Positions 26,057 to 34,299 of a stretch of DNA of 60,018 nt are shown piece after piece. Below the pieces are notes generated by a model, which made no database searches, had not been told where the DNA came from, and saw nothing but the letters and a program-made list of their open reading frames with translations. The DNA is taken from assembly GCF_000191065.1 (NCBI RefSeq), contig NZ_GL872282.1, positions 304,234 through 364,251 of the forward strand, read 5' to 3'. Source of the stretch: Prevotella multiformis DSM 16608 (GTDB taxonomy: Bacteria > Bacteroidota > Bacteroidia > Bacteroidales > Bacteroidaceae). Numbering within the stretch: position 1 is the first letter of the stretch; each line of letters begins with the position of its first letter. The position numbers were made by a program, and so were the translations under genes.

Positions 26057-27151
26057 TCAGAACAGGTTTTCATCAAAAGGAAGCAGCCCTTCCCTCCAGA
26101 CAGGCCTGCCGGGGGCATCCGCTTTTTCAATGACAGGCGACGAAACCGACAACCCCATCAGACGGACAGGCCGGTCATGGTATGCCGTCTCTCCCAGCAG
26201 GCGCTTGGCAAGCGGCAGAATATCGTCCTTGGTGCGAAGGACACGTTCCTGCGTCAGACTGCGTGTTATCTGTGACGCAGCATCCCATTTCAGCTTCAGC
26301 GTAAGCGTGCGTCCCTCAAAACCACTTCGTGCCAGCCGTTCGACAAGTTCCAGAACGATGTGATACAGCTCAATGATAATCTTTGACTCGACATGGATAT
26401 CCTCCAGGAAAGTACGCTCGCAGCCCACCGATTTCCGTTCATGAAAAGCGACGACGCGCCGGTTGTCGATTCCGCGTGAAAAGTCATAGTAGACATGCCC
26501 CATCTTGCCGAACACCTGTACGAGGTGCCGGCGTGAGACCTGCCGCAGCTGTCCGCCGGTGAACACCCCCATGTCGTGCATACGCTTCGCCGTCTTCGGC
26601 CCGATTCCCCACAGCTTCTCCACCGGGAGACTGCCGATGAAACCGAGCGCACGGTCGGGATGCACCGTAAACAGGCCGTCGGGTTTGCGCATATCAGAGG
26701 AAATCTTCGCCAGCAGCTTGTTATAGCTGACGCCGGCCGAAGCGGTCAGCGAGGTGCGGTCAAGAATCTTCTGCTTGATTTCCCGGGCAATGTCCACCGC
26801 CAGTTCCATCCCTTTCTTGTTTTCCGTCACATCGAGGAAAGCCTCATCCAGCGAGATGGGCTCGACAAGGTCGGTATATTCGTGGAAAACAGCATGAATC
26901 TGCCGGGAGACGGCCTTGTACCTGTCGAAATGACAGGGGACGACGACCAGATGGGGGCAACGCCGCCTGGCCTGCGCCATCGGCATTGCCGAATGGACAC
27001 CGAAAGGACGTGCTTCATAGCTGGCAGTAGAGACCACACCGCGCGGTCCGTCGAAGCCCACGGCGATGGGCTTCCCACGCAGTCCGGGATTGTCTCTCTG
27101 CTCCACCGAAGCAAAGAAAGCATCCATGTCAATATGAATTATCTTGCGCAT
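26057..27151 (-). CDS. dinB: DNA polymerase IV (Y-family)
   Basis: Translesion polymerase of 364 residues. The palm motifs IDMDAFFASVEQRD (Asp8, Asp10) and EPISLDEAFLDVT carry the metal-binding acidic residues, with YEARPFGV in the fingers. The thumb helix-hairpin-helix region (LPVEKLWGIGPKTAKRMHDMGV) and little-finger domain follow. The C-terminus has no clear beta-clamp motif (ends LLPFDENLF, which may be a degenerate one). The start at 27151 fits the family; the open frame runs 32 codons further. A minus-strand -7 box TATCTTTG lies at 27173-27180. Confidence 0.94.
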   Translation of the reverse strand: MRKIIHIDMDAFFASVEQRDNPGLRGKPIAVGFDGPRGVVSTASYEARPFGVHSAMPMAQARRRCPHLVVVPCHFDRYKAVSRQIHAVFHEYTDLVEPISLDEAFLDVTENKKGMELAVDIAREIKQKILDRTSLTASAGVSYNKLLAKISSDMRKPDGLFTVHPDRALGFIGSLPVEKLWGIGPKTAKRMHDMGVFTGGQLRQVSRRHLVQVFGKMGHVYYDFSRGIDNRRVVAFHERKSVGCERTFLEDIHVESKIIIELYHIVLELVERLARSGFEGRTLTLKLKWDAASQITRSLTQERVLRTKDDILPLAKRLLGETAYHDRPVRLMGLSVSSPVIEKADAPGRPVWREGLLPFDENLF

Positions 27152-27172
27152 TATGTCACAGTCCTTCCCCTG

Positions 27173-27241
27173 CAAAGATACAGAGAACAGAGGAAAGATA
27201 GGTATTTCTGACTGATAAATAAATAAAAAACCGTATCTTTG
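27173..27241. promoter_or_regulatory. Divergent promoters of dinB and the capsule locus
   Basis: A minus-strand TATCTTTG (27173-27180) faces dinB, and a plus-strand TATCTTTG (27234-27241) faces the sugar transferase gene. Neither has a clear TTTG at the -33 position. Confidence 0.6.
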
Positions 27242-27276
27242 CAACAAAATAACGGAAATGGAGTTATTATAACAAA

Positions 27277-27921
27277 ATGACTAAAGGAGACAAACTGGAA
27301 ATGATAGAAGACAACGGACACGATGCCATGGGAAAGGTGCAACGCTGCATCAAACGAGGCTTCGACCTTGTGGCGGCCTTCGCAGGCATTGTCGTCTGCT
27401 CGCCGGTCTTCCTCATCATCAGTCTTCTCATTACGTACCAGGGCAACGGCCCGGTGTTCTTCCGGCAGATACGCATCGGCTACAAAGGCCGCCCTTTCGC
27501 CATCTTCAAGTTCCGCACGATGAGCAGTGTCGTCGAGGAAGAGGGACCGCAGCTCGTTGCCGGATGCGATGAGACGAACTCCACACGCTTGGAACAGTTC
27601 CTGCGCGGTCATCATCTGGACGAGCTTCCGCAGCTATGGAATGTGCTGCGCGGTGATATGTCGTTCGTCGGACCGCGCCCGGAGCGCAAGTTCTTCATCG
27701 ACAAAATCATGGAACAGACCGACCGCTACCGTCTCATCTACCTGATGCGGCCCGGCCTGACATCGGAAGCCACACTCTACAACGGCTATACCGATACAAT
27801 GGAAAAAATGCTCCGTCGCATGGAGATGGACATCCACTATCTGGAGCACCGCACGCTGCGGCTCGACCTGGTCATCATCGGCAAGACAATTCTCAACATC
27901 GCTACTGGAAAGAAATTCTAA
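27277..27921 (+). CDS. Initiating sugar transferase (undecaprenyl-phosphate, WbaP/PglC-type)
   Basis: 214-residue bacterial sugar transferase (PF02397 family) that moves a sugar-1-phosphate onto undecaprenyl phosphate to begin a repeat unit. A membrane helix at about 30-50 (LVAAFAGIVVCSPVFLIISLLI) is followed by the catalytic core RQIRIGYKGRPFAIFKFRTM, LDELPQLWNVLRGDMSFVGPRPE and YLMRPGLTSEA. It is a short form without the N-terminal multi-helix domain. It opens the polysaccharide locus, 6 bp before the export gene. The locus also holds a WecA-type enzyme, so two different initiators are present. Confidence 0.9.
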   Translation: MTKGDKLEMIEDNGHDAMGKVQRCIKRGFDLVAAFAGIVVCSPVFLIISLLITYQGNGPVFFRQIRIGYKGRPFAIFKFRTMSSVVEEEGPQLVAGCDETNSTRLEQFLRGHHLDELPQLWNVLRGDMSFVGPRPERKFFIDKIMEQTDRYRLIYLMRPGLTSEATLYNGYTDTMEKMLRRMEMDIHYLEHRTLRLDLVIIGKTILNIATGKKF

Positions 27922-27927
27922 ACAAAA

Positions 27928-30549
27928 ATGAAAAGATACATACTGTTCGTATTGCTCACGATATGCACCCTGAACGCCTTCGCACAGTCGTCCATGACGG
28001 ACACACAGGTCATGGAGTTTGTGCAGAAAGAGCACAAGCGGGGGACATCCCAGGCACAGATCGTCACGAAACTCATGCAGAGCGGCGTGGACATATCGCA
28101 GATACGCCGGGTGAGGGACACCTACGAAAAGATGCAGAAAGGCAATGCCGCCTTCGGCGCGACAACCGAAAAGACAGCGGCCGACCGGAGCCGTACGAAC
28201 AACGGACAGCTGCATCCGGGCAAGAGCAGACGGCAGATTGCCGATGCCACGCTCGACAGCTACAACACGGAAGAGCAGGAAGTAAACCGATACAGCGACG
28301 GGCGTGTGTCGGCGAACCGGTCATGGACAAATACCTACGACGAGAACGACGGCGAATACCTGAAGATGCAGGAGGAGATGAACGCCTGGATGCCGCAGGA
28401 CACGGCCACGATGTACAACAACCTCCTGAAACAGCTGAGCCGCAACCGGAAGAAGGTATGGGGGCGTGACATCTTCAACAACAAGAGCCTCTCGTTCGAG
28501 CCGAACATGAACATGGCACTGCCCCGCAATTACCGCATAGGACCGGGAGATGCGGTATTCATCGACGTGTATGGCGCATCACAGAAATCTTACCAGACGA
28601 CTGTCGCGCCGGACGGCATCATCACGCTGGACGGCTTCGGCCCTATTCAGGTGAGCGGACTGACCGTTGCACAGGCGAACAGCCGCATCCGGGAGAAACT
28701 GGGCCGGCGGTACAGCAGTTCGAGCATACGCCTCTCCGTAGGCCAGACACACACCATCATGGTAAACGTCGTCGGCGAGGTGAAGACACCGGGTACTTAC
28801 ACGCTGTCGGCTTTTGCCACCGTCTTCAATGCACTCTACATGGCGGGCGGTATCGGCGAACTGGGGACACTGCGCAACATCAAGGTATACAGAGGAGGAT
28901 CGCTCATCAGTACGGTCGATGTCTACGATTTCCTGCGCCGCGGCCATCTGACCGGGAATGTACGGCTGGCGGACAATGATGTGATTGTCGTCGGTCCGTA
29001 TGAGATGCTGGCACAGGTAAGCGGCAAGGTGAAACGTCCCATGTTCTACGAGATGAAGCGTGGCGAAAGCCTCGGCACGCTGATCAGTTATGCCGGCGGC
29101 TTCGCCGGCGATGCCTATACCCGGTCGGTGCGTGTACGCAGAAAGACCGGCCGCCAGTACTCCATCTTCAACGTCAATGAGTTCGATATGCGCAGCTTCC
29201 GTGTGTCCGATGAGGACTCGGTCAGCGTCGACTCCGTCATTCCACGGTACGAGAACATGGTCGAAGTGAAAGGAGCCGTGTTCCGTCCGGGGATGTATGA
29301 GGTCGGCGGACGCATCAACAGTGTGCGTGGACTGATTGAGGCGGCAGACGGACTGACGGAAGCTGCCTTTTCCCCGCATGCCGTTCTGCACCGTAAAAAG
29401 GCCGACCGGACACTGGAAGTGATTTCCGTTGACGTAGACGGTATTCTCACCGGACGTGTGGCGGACATCCCGCTCCAGAACGAGGATGTGCTCTTCATTC
29501 CCACCAAGACAGAGGTGCAGGAACAGCAGACCATCACCATCCACGGCGAGGTGCTCTATCCCGGTGTATACAAATATGCTGACAACGAATCGCTGGAAGA
29601 CTTCATCCTGCAGGCCGGCGGACTGAAGCAGACGGCCTCGACGGTTCGTGTAGATGTGTCGCGGCGAATCAGCAACCCACAGGCTCTTGCCCCCGACTCT
29701 GTCATCGCACGTACCTACTCTTTCTCCCTGCGCGACGGATTCGTCATTGACGGTGCGCCGGGCTTTGTCCTCGAGCCGTTCGATGAGGTATATGTCCGCA
29801 AAAGTCCAGGCACGAATGTCCAGCAGAACGTAAGCATCGAAGGGGAAGTGGTGTTTGCAGGCAACTATACGCTGACCTCCCGCAGGATGCGTCTGAGCGA
29901 CATCTTCAAGGCTGCCGGCGGCGGGACGGAACTGGCATATATAAAAGGCGCGCGGCTGGAACGCCGCCCGACACCGAGTGAACGCCTGCGCATGGAAGCT
30001 GCCTATAAGATGCAGCAGGAACAGCAGCGCAAGAACATGATCGACCTTGCTGTGAAGACGAAGAACGCCACCATTGTACAGGCGGTACAGGAAAACGACA
30101 AGAAGACGCAGGAGAAGTTCCAGGTACCCGACAGCTATCCCGTAGGTATCGAACTTGACAAAGCCATCGCCAACCCAGGGGGCGATGAAGATGTCCTCCT
30201 TCGGGAAGGCGACCGTATCATCGTCCCGCAATACAACGGAACTGTCAAAATCAACGGTGCCGTCATGTATCCGAACACTGTCGGCTACGTTGAAGGGAAG
30301 AGTGTCGCATACTATATCGACCAGGCCGGCGGCTTTGCCAGTGATGCGAAGAAAAGCAACACTTACATCCTCTACATGAACGGGATGCTTGCCAAGGTCG
30401 GACACAACGCCAAGGTACGTCCCGGCTGCGAAATCATCGTTCCTACGAAGATACAGAGCAGGATGAGCCTTGCCGAGACGCTCAGTGTCGGATCCAGTGC
30501 GGCCAGCATCGCAGCCGTCATCGCCACGATTGCCAGCCTCTTGAAATAG
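27928..30549 (+). CDS. Polysaccharide export outer-membrane protein with SLBB domains (Wza-like)
   Basis: 873-residue periplasmic/outer-membrane export protein. Residues 1-20 form a signal peptide (LLTICTLNAFAQ). After a helical, charged region (20-190) comes a polysaccharide export domain (about 200-275, NYRIGPGDAVFIDVYGASQ). Several SLBB repeats follow, visible as VNVVGEVKTPGTYTLSA, VKGAVFRPGMYEVGG, IHGEVLYPGVYKYAD, IEGEVVFAGNYTLTS and INGAVMYPNTVGYVE. A C-terminal hydrophobic segment (SSAASIAAVIATIASLL) closes the protein. It is longer than E. coli Wza, as usual for Bacteroidota. It should form the exit channel with Wzz and Wzi of this locus. Confidence 0.92.
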   Translation: MKRYILFVLLTICTLNAFAQSSMTDTQVMEFVQKEHKRGTSQAQIVTKLMQSGVDISQIRRVRDTYEKMQKGNAAFGATTEKTAADRSRTNNGQLHPGKSRRQIADATLDSYNTEEQEVNRYSDGRVSANRSWTNTYDENDGEYLKMQEEMNAWMPQDTATMYNNLLKQLSRNRKKVWGRDIFNNKSLSFEPNMNMALPRNYRIGPGDAVFIDVYGASQKSYQTTVAPDGIITLDGFGPIQVSGLTVAQANSRIREKLGRRYSSSSIRLSVGQTHTIMVNVVGEVKTPGTYTLSAFATVFNALYMAGGIGELGTLRNIKVYRGGSLISTVDVYDFLRRGHLTGNVRLADNDVIVVGPYEMLAQVSGKVKRPMFYEMKRGESLGTLISYAGGFAGDAYTRSVRVRRKTGRQYSIFNVNEFDMRSFRVSDEDSVSVDSVIPRYENMVEVKGAVFRPGMYEVGGRINSVRGLIEAADGLTEAAFSPHAVLHRKKADRTLEVISVDVDGILTGRVADIPLQNEDVLFIPTKTEVQEQQTITIHGEVLYPGVYKYADNESLEDFILQAGGLKQTASTVRVDVSRRISNPQALAPDSVIARTYSFSLRDGFVIDGAPGFVLEPFDEVYVRKSPGTNVQQNVSIEGEVVFAGNYTLTSRRMRLSDIFKAAGGGTELAYIKGARLERRPTPSERLRMEAAYKMQQEQQRKNMIDLAVKTKNATIVQAVQENDKKTQEKFQVPDSYPVGIELDKAIANPGGDEDVLLREGDRIIVPQYNGTVKINGAVMYPNTVGYVEGKSVAYYIDQAGGFASDAKKSNTYILYMNGMLAKVGHNAKVRPGCEIIVPTKIQSRMSLAETLSVGSSAASIAAVIATIASLLK

Positions 30550-30567
30550 TAAAGAAAGGAGCAGGAA

Positions 30568-32106
30568 ATGAAATACCCGATAGGAATACAGTCGTTTGAA
30601 AGAATACGACAGGATGGATATGCCTATGTTGACAAGACACGGGAGATATACCGGCTGACAAGCAAAGGGAAGTATTACTTTCTCGGCCGTCCCCGCCAGT
30701 TCGGCAAGAGCCTGCTCCTCTCTACCCTCGAAGCCTACTACTCGGCGCGCAGGGATCTGTTCAGAGGACTGTATATAGACACAGCGGAGAAGGAATGGGA
30801 GGTGCATCCCATCCTCCACCTTGACCTGAACACCGCCAACTATAAAGAACCGGACAGCCTTGACGCCGTATTGCACAATTCGCTTACAGAGTGGGAGAAA
30901 CTCTACGGGGCTGAACCTTCCGAGACGACAGCTCCTCTCCGCTTCAAGGGTATAGTAGAGAGAGCTGCAAAACTGACAGGGCAGAAAACGGTCATCCTCA
31001 TTGATGAATACGACAAACCTTTGCTGCAGAACATGACGAATGCCGTGCGGCAGGAGAATTTCCGCAACAGTCTGAAGGCTTTTTACTCCGTTCTGAAAAC
31101 ACAGGACAGATACATTGAATTTGCCCTGCTGACAGGGGTGAAGAAATTCAGCAAAGTGAGTGTATTCAGCGACCTGAACAACCTCAACGACATCTCGATG
31201 GACCGTGCCTATGCCACGATCTGCGGTATCACGGAGGAAGAGATAGACACCTGCTTCAAGGATTCCGTGGAAGAACTTGCCAGGACAAACGGCCTTACCA
31301 TTGAGGAGACGAGAGCCAGACTGAAAGATCTATACGACGGCTATCACTTCACGCCCACCTCGGCTGGCACCTACAATCCGTTCAGTGTGCTTTGCACGTT
31401 CAGCAAACAGGAGTTCAACAACTACTGGTTTGAGACGGGCACACCGACTTTCCTCGCAGAGATGCTGAAGAACTTCCAGTACCGGCTGCCCGACCTCACG
31501 AAGGAACAGGTCACGGCAGACGTACTGAACAGCATCGATTCCACTTCGCTGAATCCTGTCCCCATCATCTATCAAAGCGGCTACCTGACCATCACCGGCT
31601 ACAATGAACGGTTCAAACGCTACCGGCTGGGATTTCCCAACAAAGAGGTTGAGGAGGGATTCCTCAACTTCCTGTTACCGAGCTATGCACCTGTCGAAGC
31701 CAAGAGCGAATTCGACATCATCGAGTTCGTCAACGATGTCGAGACAGGCAACCCGCAGCAGTTCATGGAACGGCTACATACGCTCTTTGCCGATACCGAC
31801 TACAAAATTGTCGGCAACGCAGAGCTGTATTTCCAGAACGTCCTCTATCTCATCTTCAAGATCATGGGTTTCTACATCCAGGTGGAACGCCCGACTGCCA
31901 ACGGGCGTATGGATGCCATTATCCAGACCGACGACTATGTCTACATCATCGAATGCAAACTGGACAAGACTGCTGACGAAGCCCTCCGGCAGATAGAGGA
32001 CAACGCCTATGCCCGGCCTTTCGCCATGGACAGGAGGAAGCTCTTCAAGATAGGTGTCAACTTCTCCACGAAGACAAGAGGAATTGAAAGCTATAAGATT
32101 CAGTAG
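30568..32106 (+). CDS. AAA-ATPase-like protein with PD-(D/E)XK nuclease domain (DUF1703 type)
   Basis: 512-residue member of a large Bacteroidota family combining an ATPase-like N-terminus with a nuclease-like C-terminus. The P-loop is GRPRQFGKS (40-48), Walker B is VILIDEYDKPLL, and a middle helical region includes YDGYHFTP. The C-terminal segment GRMDAIIQTDDYVYIIECKL holds Asp449, Glu462 and Lys464 in a PD-(D/E)XK arrangement. It starts only 18 bp after the export gene and probably shares its transcript, yet it has no known role in polysaccharide export. It is best seen as a passenger gene. Function is unknown; defence or genome maintenance are guesses. Confidence 0.85.
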   Translation: MKYPIGIQSFERIRQDGYAYVDKTREIYRLTSKGKYYFLGRPRQFGKSLLLSTLEAYYSARRDLFRGLYIDTAEKEWEVHPILHLDLNTANYKEPDSLDAVLHNSLTEWEKLYGAEPSETTAPLRFKGIVERAAKLTGQKTVILIDEYDKPLLQNMTNAVRQENFRNSLKAFYSVLKTQDRYIEFALLTGVKKFSKVSVFSDLNNLNDISMDRAYATICGITEEEIDTCFKDSVEELARTNGLTIEETRARLKDLYDGYHFTPTSAGTYNPFSVLCTFSKQEFNNYWFETGTPTFLAEMLKNFQYRLPDLTKEQVTADVLNSIDSTSLNPVPIIYQSGYLTITGYNERFKRYRLGFPNKEVEEGFLNFLLPSYAPVEAKSEFDIIEFVNDVETGNPQQFMERLHTLFADTDYKIVGNAELYFQNVLYLIFKIMGFYIQVERPTANGRMDAIIQTDDYVYIIECKLDKTADEALRQIEDNAYARPFAMDRRKLFKIGVNFSTKTRGIESYKIQ

Positions 32107-32206
32107 ACGCATGAAAGTATCTCCGGCACACTTGGAAGACGGGCATCCTCTATCAAGGAGGATCATTGCCAATTCTTACGCCACAATACAATAAGAGGAG
32201 GAAAAA

Positions 32207-32419
32207 ATGATGAATAAAATTAGATATATCAATATGTGCATTACCGAATTTGGGAAGAAGTTCGGTATGGAACCGCACATTGCATTCAATTATCTAAAAG
32301 AATACAAAGGAATTGATTTCCTGAATAGATACTATGAGGCCGAACATCAACTTTCCCTGAACGATGCCATCAATGACCTCATAAGTATCTGCAAAAGAAA
32401 CGGAGGTACTGTCGAATGA
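32207..32419 (+). CDS. Small DUF3791-like protein, possible antitoxin
   Basis: 70-residue helical protein (KIRYINMCITEFGKKFGMEPHIAFNYLKEYKG...) resembling DUF3791. That family commonly precedes DUF3990 proteins in Bacteroidota. It overlaps the next gene by 4 bp, so the two are translationally coupled. Alternative ATGs lie at 32207 and 32210. An antitoxin role is inferred from this arrangement. The base composition is more AT-rich than in the export and ATPase genes upstream. Confidence 0.65.
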   Translation: MMNKIRYINMCITEFGKKFGMEPHIAFNYLKEYKGIDFLNRYYEAEHQLSLNDAINDLISICKRNGGTVE

Positions 32420-32889
32420 AACTCTATCATGGGACAAATATTGGCTTTACAGATATTAATCTATCTGTCTGCAGGCCCAACAAGGACTTTGGGCAAGGAT
32501 TCTATTTGACAGAGATAAAACGACAAGCACTGTTGATGGCAATCCGCAGATGTGCCTTCACCCAAAAAGGGACACCGATTGTCCAAACGTATGATTTCAA
32601 TGAAGCATTTTTGTCTTCCCAGTCATTAAACGTGAAGATCTTTGATGGCGTAAGTAAAGAATGGGCACAGTTTATATATGACAACAGGCTGGGTAAAAAG
32701 AGAAACGAAAAGGAATATGACATCGTTGTCGGACCTGTCGCTGACGACGGCGTTGTGTATCAGCTCAACTTATTCCGCCAACAGCTAATCACGATAGAGC
32801 AATTGGTACGGGAACTGACTTATAAGAAATTAAACAATCAATACTGTTTCTTGACAGGAGAAGCAATAGCTACACTTCAAAGAGTATGA
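32416..32889 (+). CDS. DUF3990 protein, predicted ADP-ribosyltransferase-like toxin (module 1)
   Basis: 157 residues. Motifs fit the DUF3990 family, which has been placed among ADP-ribosyltransferase folds: KLYHGTNIGF at the start (NAD-site His in YHG), KDFGQGFYLTEIKRQA, YDIVVGPVADDGV and NQYCFLTGEAI near the end. The same four blocks occur in the second module at 43992-44453 (YHGSN, KDFGYGFYCTDIEKQA, YDIVEGPMADDQI, QQIVFCTDRAL). It is the middle gene of a three-gene set with ATGA overlaps on both sides. Toxin activity is a family-based inference. Confidence 0.75.
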   Translation: MKLYHGTNIGFTDINLSVCRPNKDFGQGFYLTEIKRQALLMAIRRCAFTQKGTPIVQTYDFNEAFLSSQSLNVKIFDGVSKEWAQFIYDNRLGKKRNEKEYDIVVGPVADDGVVYQLNLFRQQLITIEQLVRELTYKKLNNQYCFLTGEAIATLQRV

Positions 32890-33122
32890 AGATAACCAAA
32901 AGACAACTTGATTTCATTATCAACAGCGATGTGGAAGAACTCGTCTCCATGCTACAGAAGAAATGTCAGATGCCTTTGGCAGCAGCATTCGACCATGTCT
33001 ATAATTCAAAAACTTACCAGAGTCTCCTAAATGTAAGAACAGGATTATACCTTCAAAGTCCTGAATATATTTATCCCTATTTGAAAGAAGAGTTGAAACA
33101 GTTAGATGCTATCGGGCTATAA
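32886..33122 (+). CDS. Small helical protein, third gene of DUF3990 module 1
   Basis: 78 residues (TKRQLDFIINSDVEELVSMLQ...), mostly predicted helix, with a conserved-looking YNSKTYQSLLNVRTGLYLQSPEYIY segment. It starts inside the DUF3990 stop codon (ATGA), so it belongs to the cassette. It could be a second antitoxin or a specificity subunit; no function is recognised. Confidence 0.65.
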   Translation: MKITKRQLDFIINSDVEELVSMLQKKCQMPLAAAFDHVYNSKTYQSLLNVRTGLYLQSPEYIYPYLKEELKQLDAIGL

Positions 33123-33217
33123 AATAAAAAGTGAATAATTTGCTACAGAATGAAAAGAATTAAATAAAAAATCTCAAGCCAATAAATAGAAAGATATTTT
33201 TTAAACAGAAACATTCT

Positions 33218-34285
33218 ATGGACAATCAAGATGAATATAAAGGTATAGACTACACTGCTGTCTTCCATGCAATATGGAAGAAGAAAATGGTGTATCTCAC
33301 CGTTTTATCCTTTACTATTTTATTTGCCAGCCTATATATTTTTAGCTTACCAAGGACATATTCCTCAAGCACGGAAATTGCCCCTGAGGTGGACAGCAAG
33401 ACTCCAGGTGGAGGGACATTAGGATCGCTTGCCTCTACATTCGGCATAGATATGTCCACGCTGGAATCTTCAGATGCTATCACCCCAATGCTTTATCCAG
33501 ATCTTATAGATGACAATGGATTTATATCCATGCTGCTTCCCATACACGTGCAGACCGGTGACAGTACTTTTAAGGGAACTTATTATGACTATAAACGCAC
33601 GGCAACAAAGGTGCCATGGTGGAACAAACTGGCAAATGGCCTGCTTACGAGAATATCAAGTAAAAAACCTGAAGAGGGGAAATATGAAGTGGGAACTCCT
33701 TTCAATGCCTACCATTTGACGAAACTGGACAATAGCATCATCGAAAGTATAAGGAAACAGATCGCCATCAAGGTTGACAAGAAGACTGGTGCCATAACTA
33801 TCAATACGGAAGATCAGGATCCTCTTATTGCAAAGACAATTGCTGATTCAACGAGAGAACTATTGAAAGATTTCATTACCAAATACCGTACTGATAAGGC
33901 ACGGCGCGACGTTGAGTATTACAAAAAGTTGACGGATGAGGCAAAGTCGTCCTATGAGCATCAAAGACTGAAATACGGCGAGTTCTCCGACTCTAATACA
34001 GATGTTTCTTTACCTAGTGTCCAGTCGAAAGGTGAAGACATGGAAAATGAAATGCAGCTGAGGTATAACAATTACAGTCAGCTGAAAGGTCAATTACAAC
34101 TATCCCTTGCAAAGCTACGTGAACGTACACCCGTATTTACTCAGATTAAAGGGGCGGCCGTCCCTATAAAGCCAACAGGTCCTAAAAGAATGTTATTCTT
34201 ACTGGGTACAGTCTTGTTCTCCTTCATTTTGACAACAATTTATGTGCTCCGTACCATTACACATACACAGAACAGGAAACAATAA
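33218..34285 (+). CDS. Wzz-type chain-length determinant protein
   Basis: 355-residue polysaccharide co-polymerase of the inner membrane. A cytoplasmic N-terminus is followed by a membrane helix (about 26-46, YLTVLSFTILFASLYIFSL). A periplasmic domain with coiled-coil potential (about 220-300, KYRTDKARRDVEYYKKLTDEA) leads to a second helix near the C-terminus (about 325-345, MLFLLGTVLFSFILTTIYVL). The segment GAAVPIKPTGPKR before the last helix is typical of Wzz. There is no tyrosine kinase domain. It works with the SLBB export protein 2.7 kb upstream, from which it is separated by the ATPase and DUF3990 genes. Confidence 0.9.
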   Translation: MDNQDEYKGIDYTAVFHAIWKKKMVYLTVLSFTILFASLYIFSLPRTYSSSTEIAPEVDSKTPGGGTLGSLASTFGIDMSTLESSDAITPMLYPDLIDDNGFISMLLPIHVQTGDSTFKGTYYDYKRTATKVPWWNKLANGLLTRISSKKPEEGKYEVGTPFNAYHLTKLDNSIIESIRKQIAIKVDKKTGAITINTEDQDPLIAKTIADSTRELLKDFITKYRTDKARRDVEYYKKLTDEAKSSYEHQRLKYGEFSDSNTDVSLPSVQSKGEDMENEMQLRYNNYSQLKGQLQLSLAKLRERTPVFTQIKGAAVPIKPTGPKRMLFLLGTVLFSFILTTIYVLRTITHTQNRKQ

Positions 34286-34299
34286 ACCTCTGACAATCT

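Noticed and set aside
28579..30876. 765-codon open frame on the minus strand inside the export gene
   Set aside because: Complement of the SLBB protein gene, with no family features and no promoter. A codon-bias artefact.
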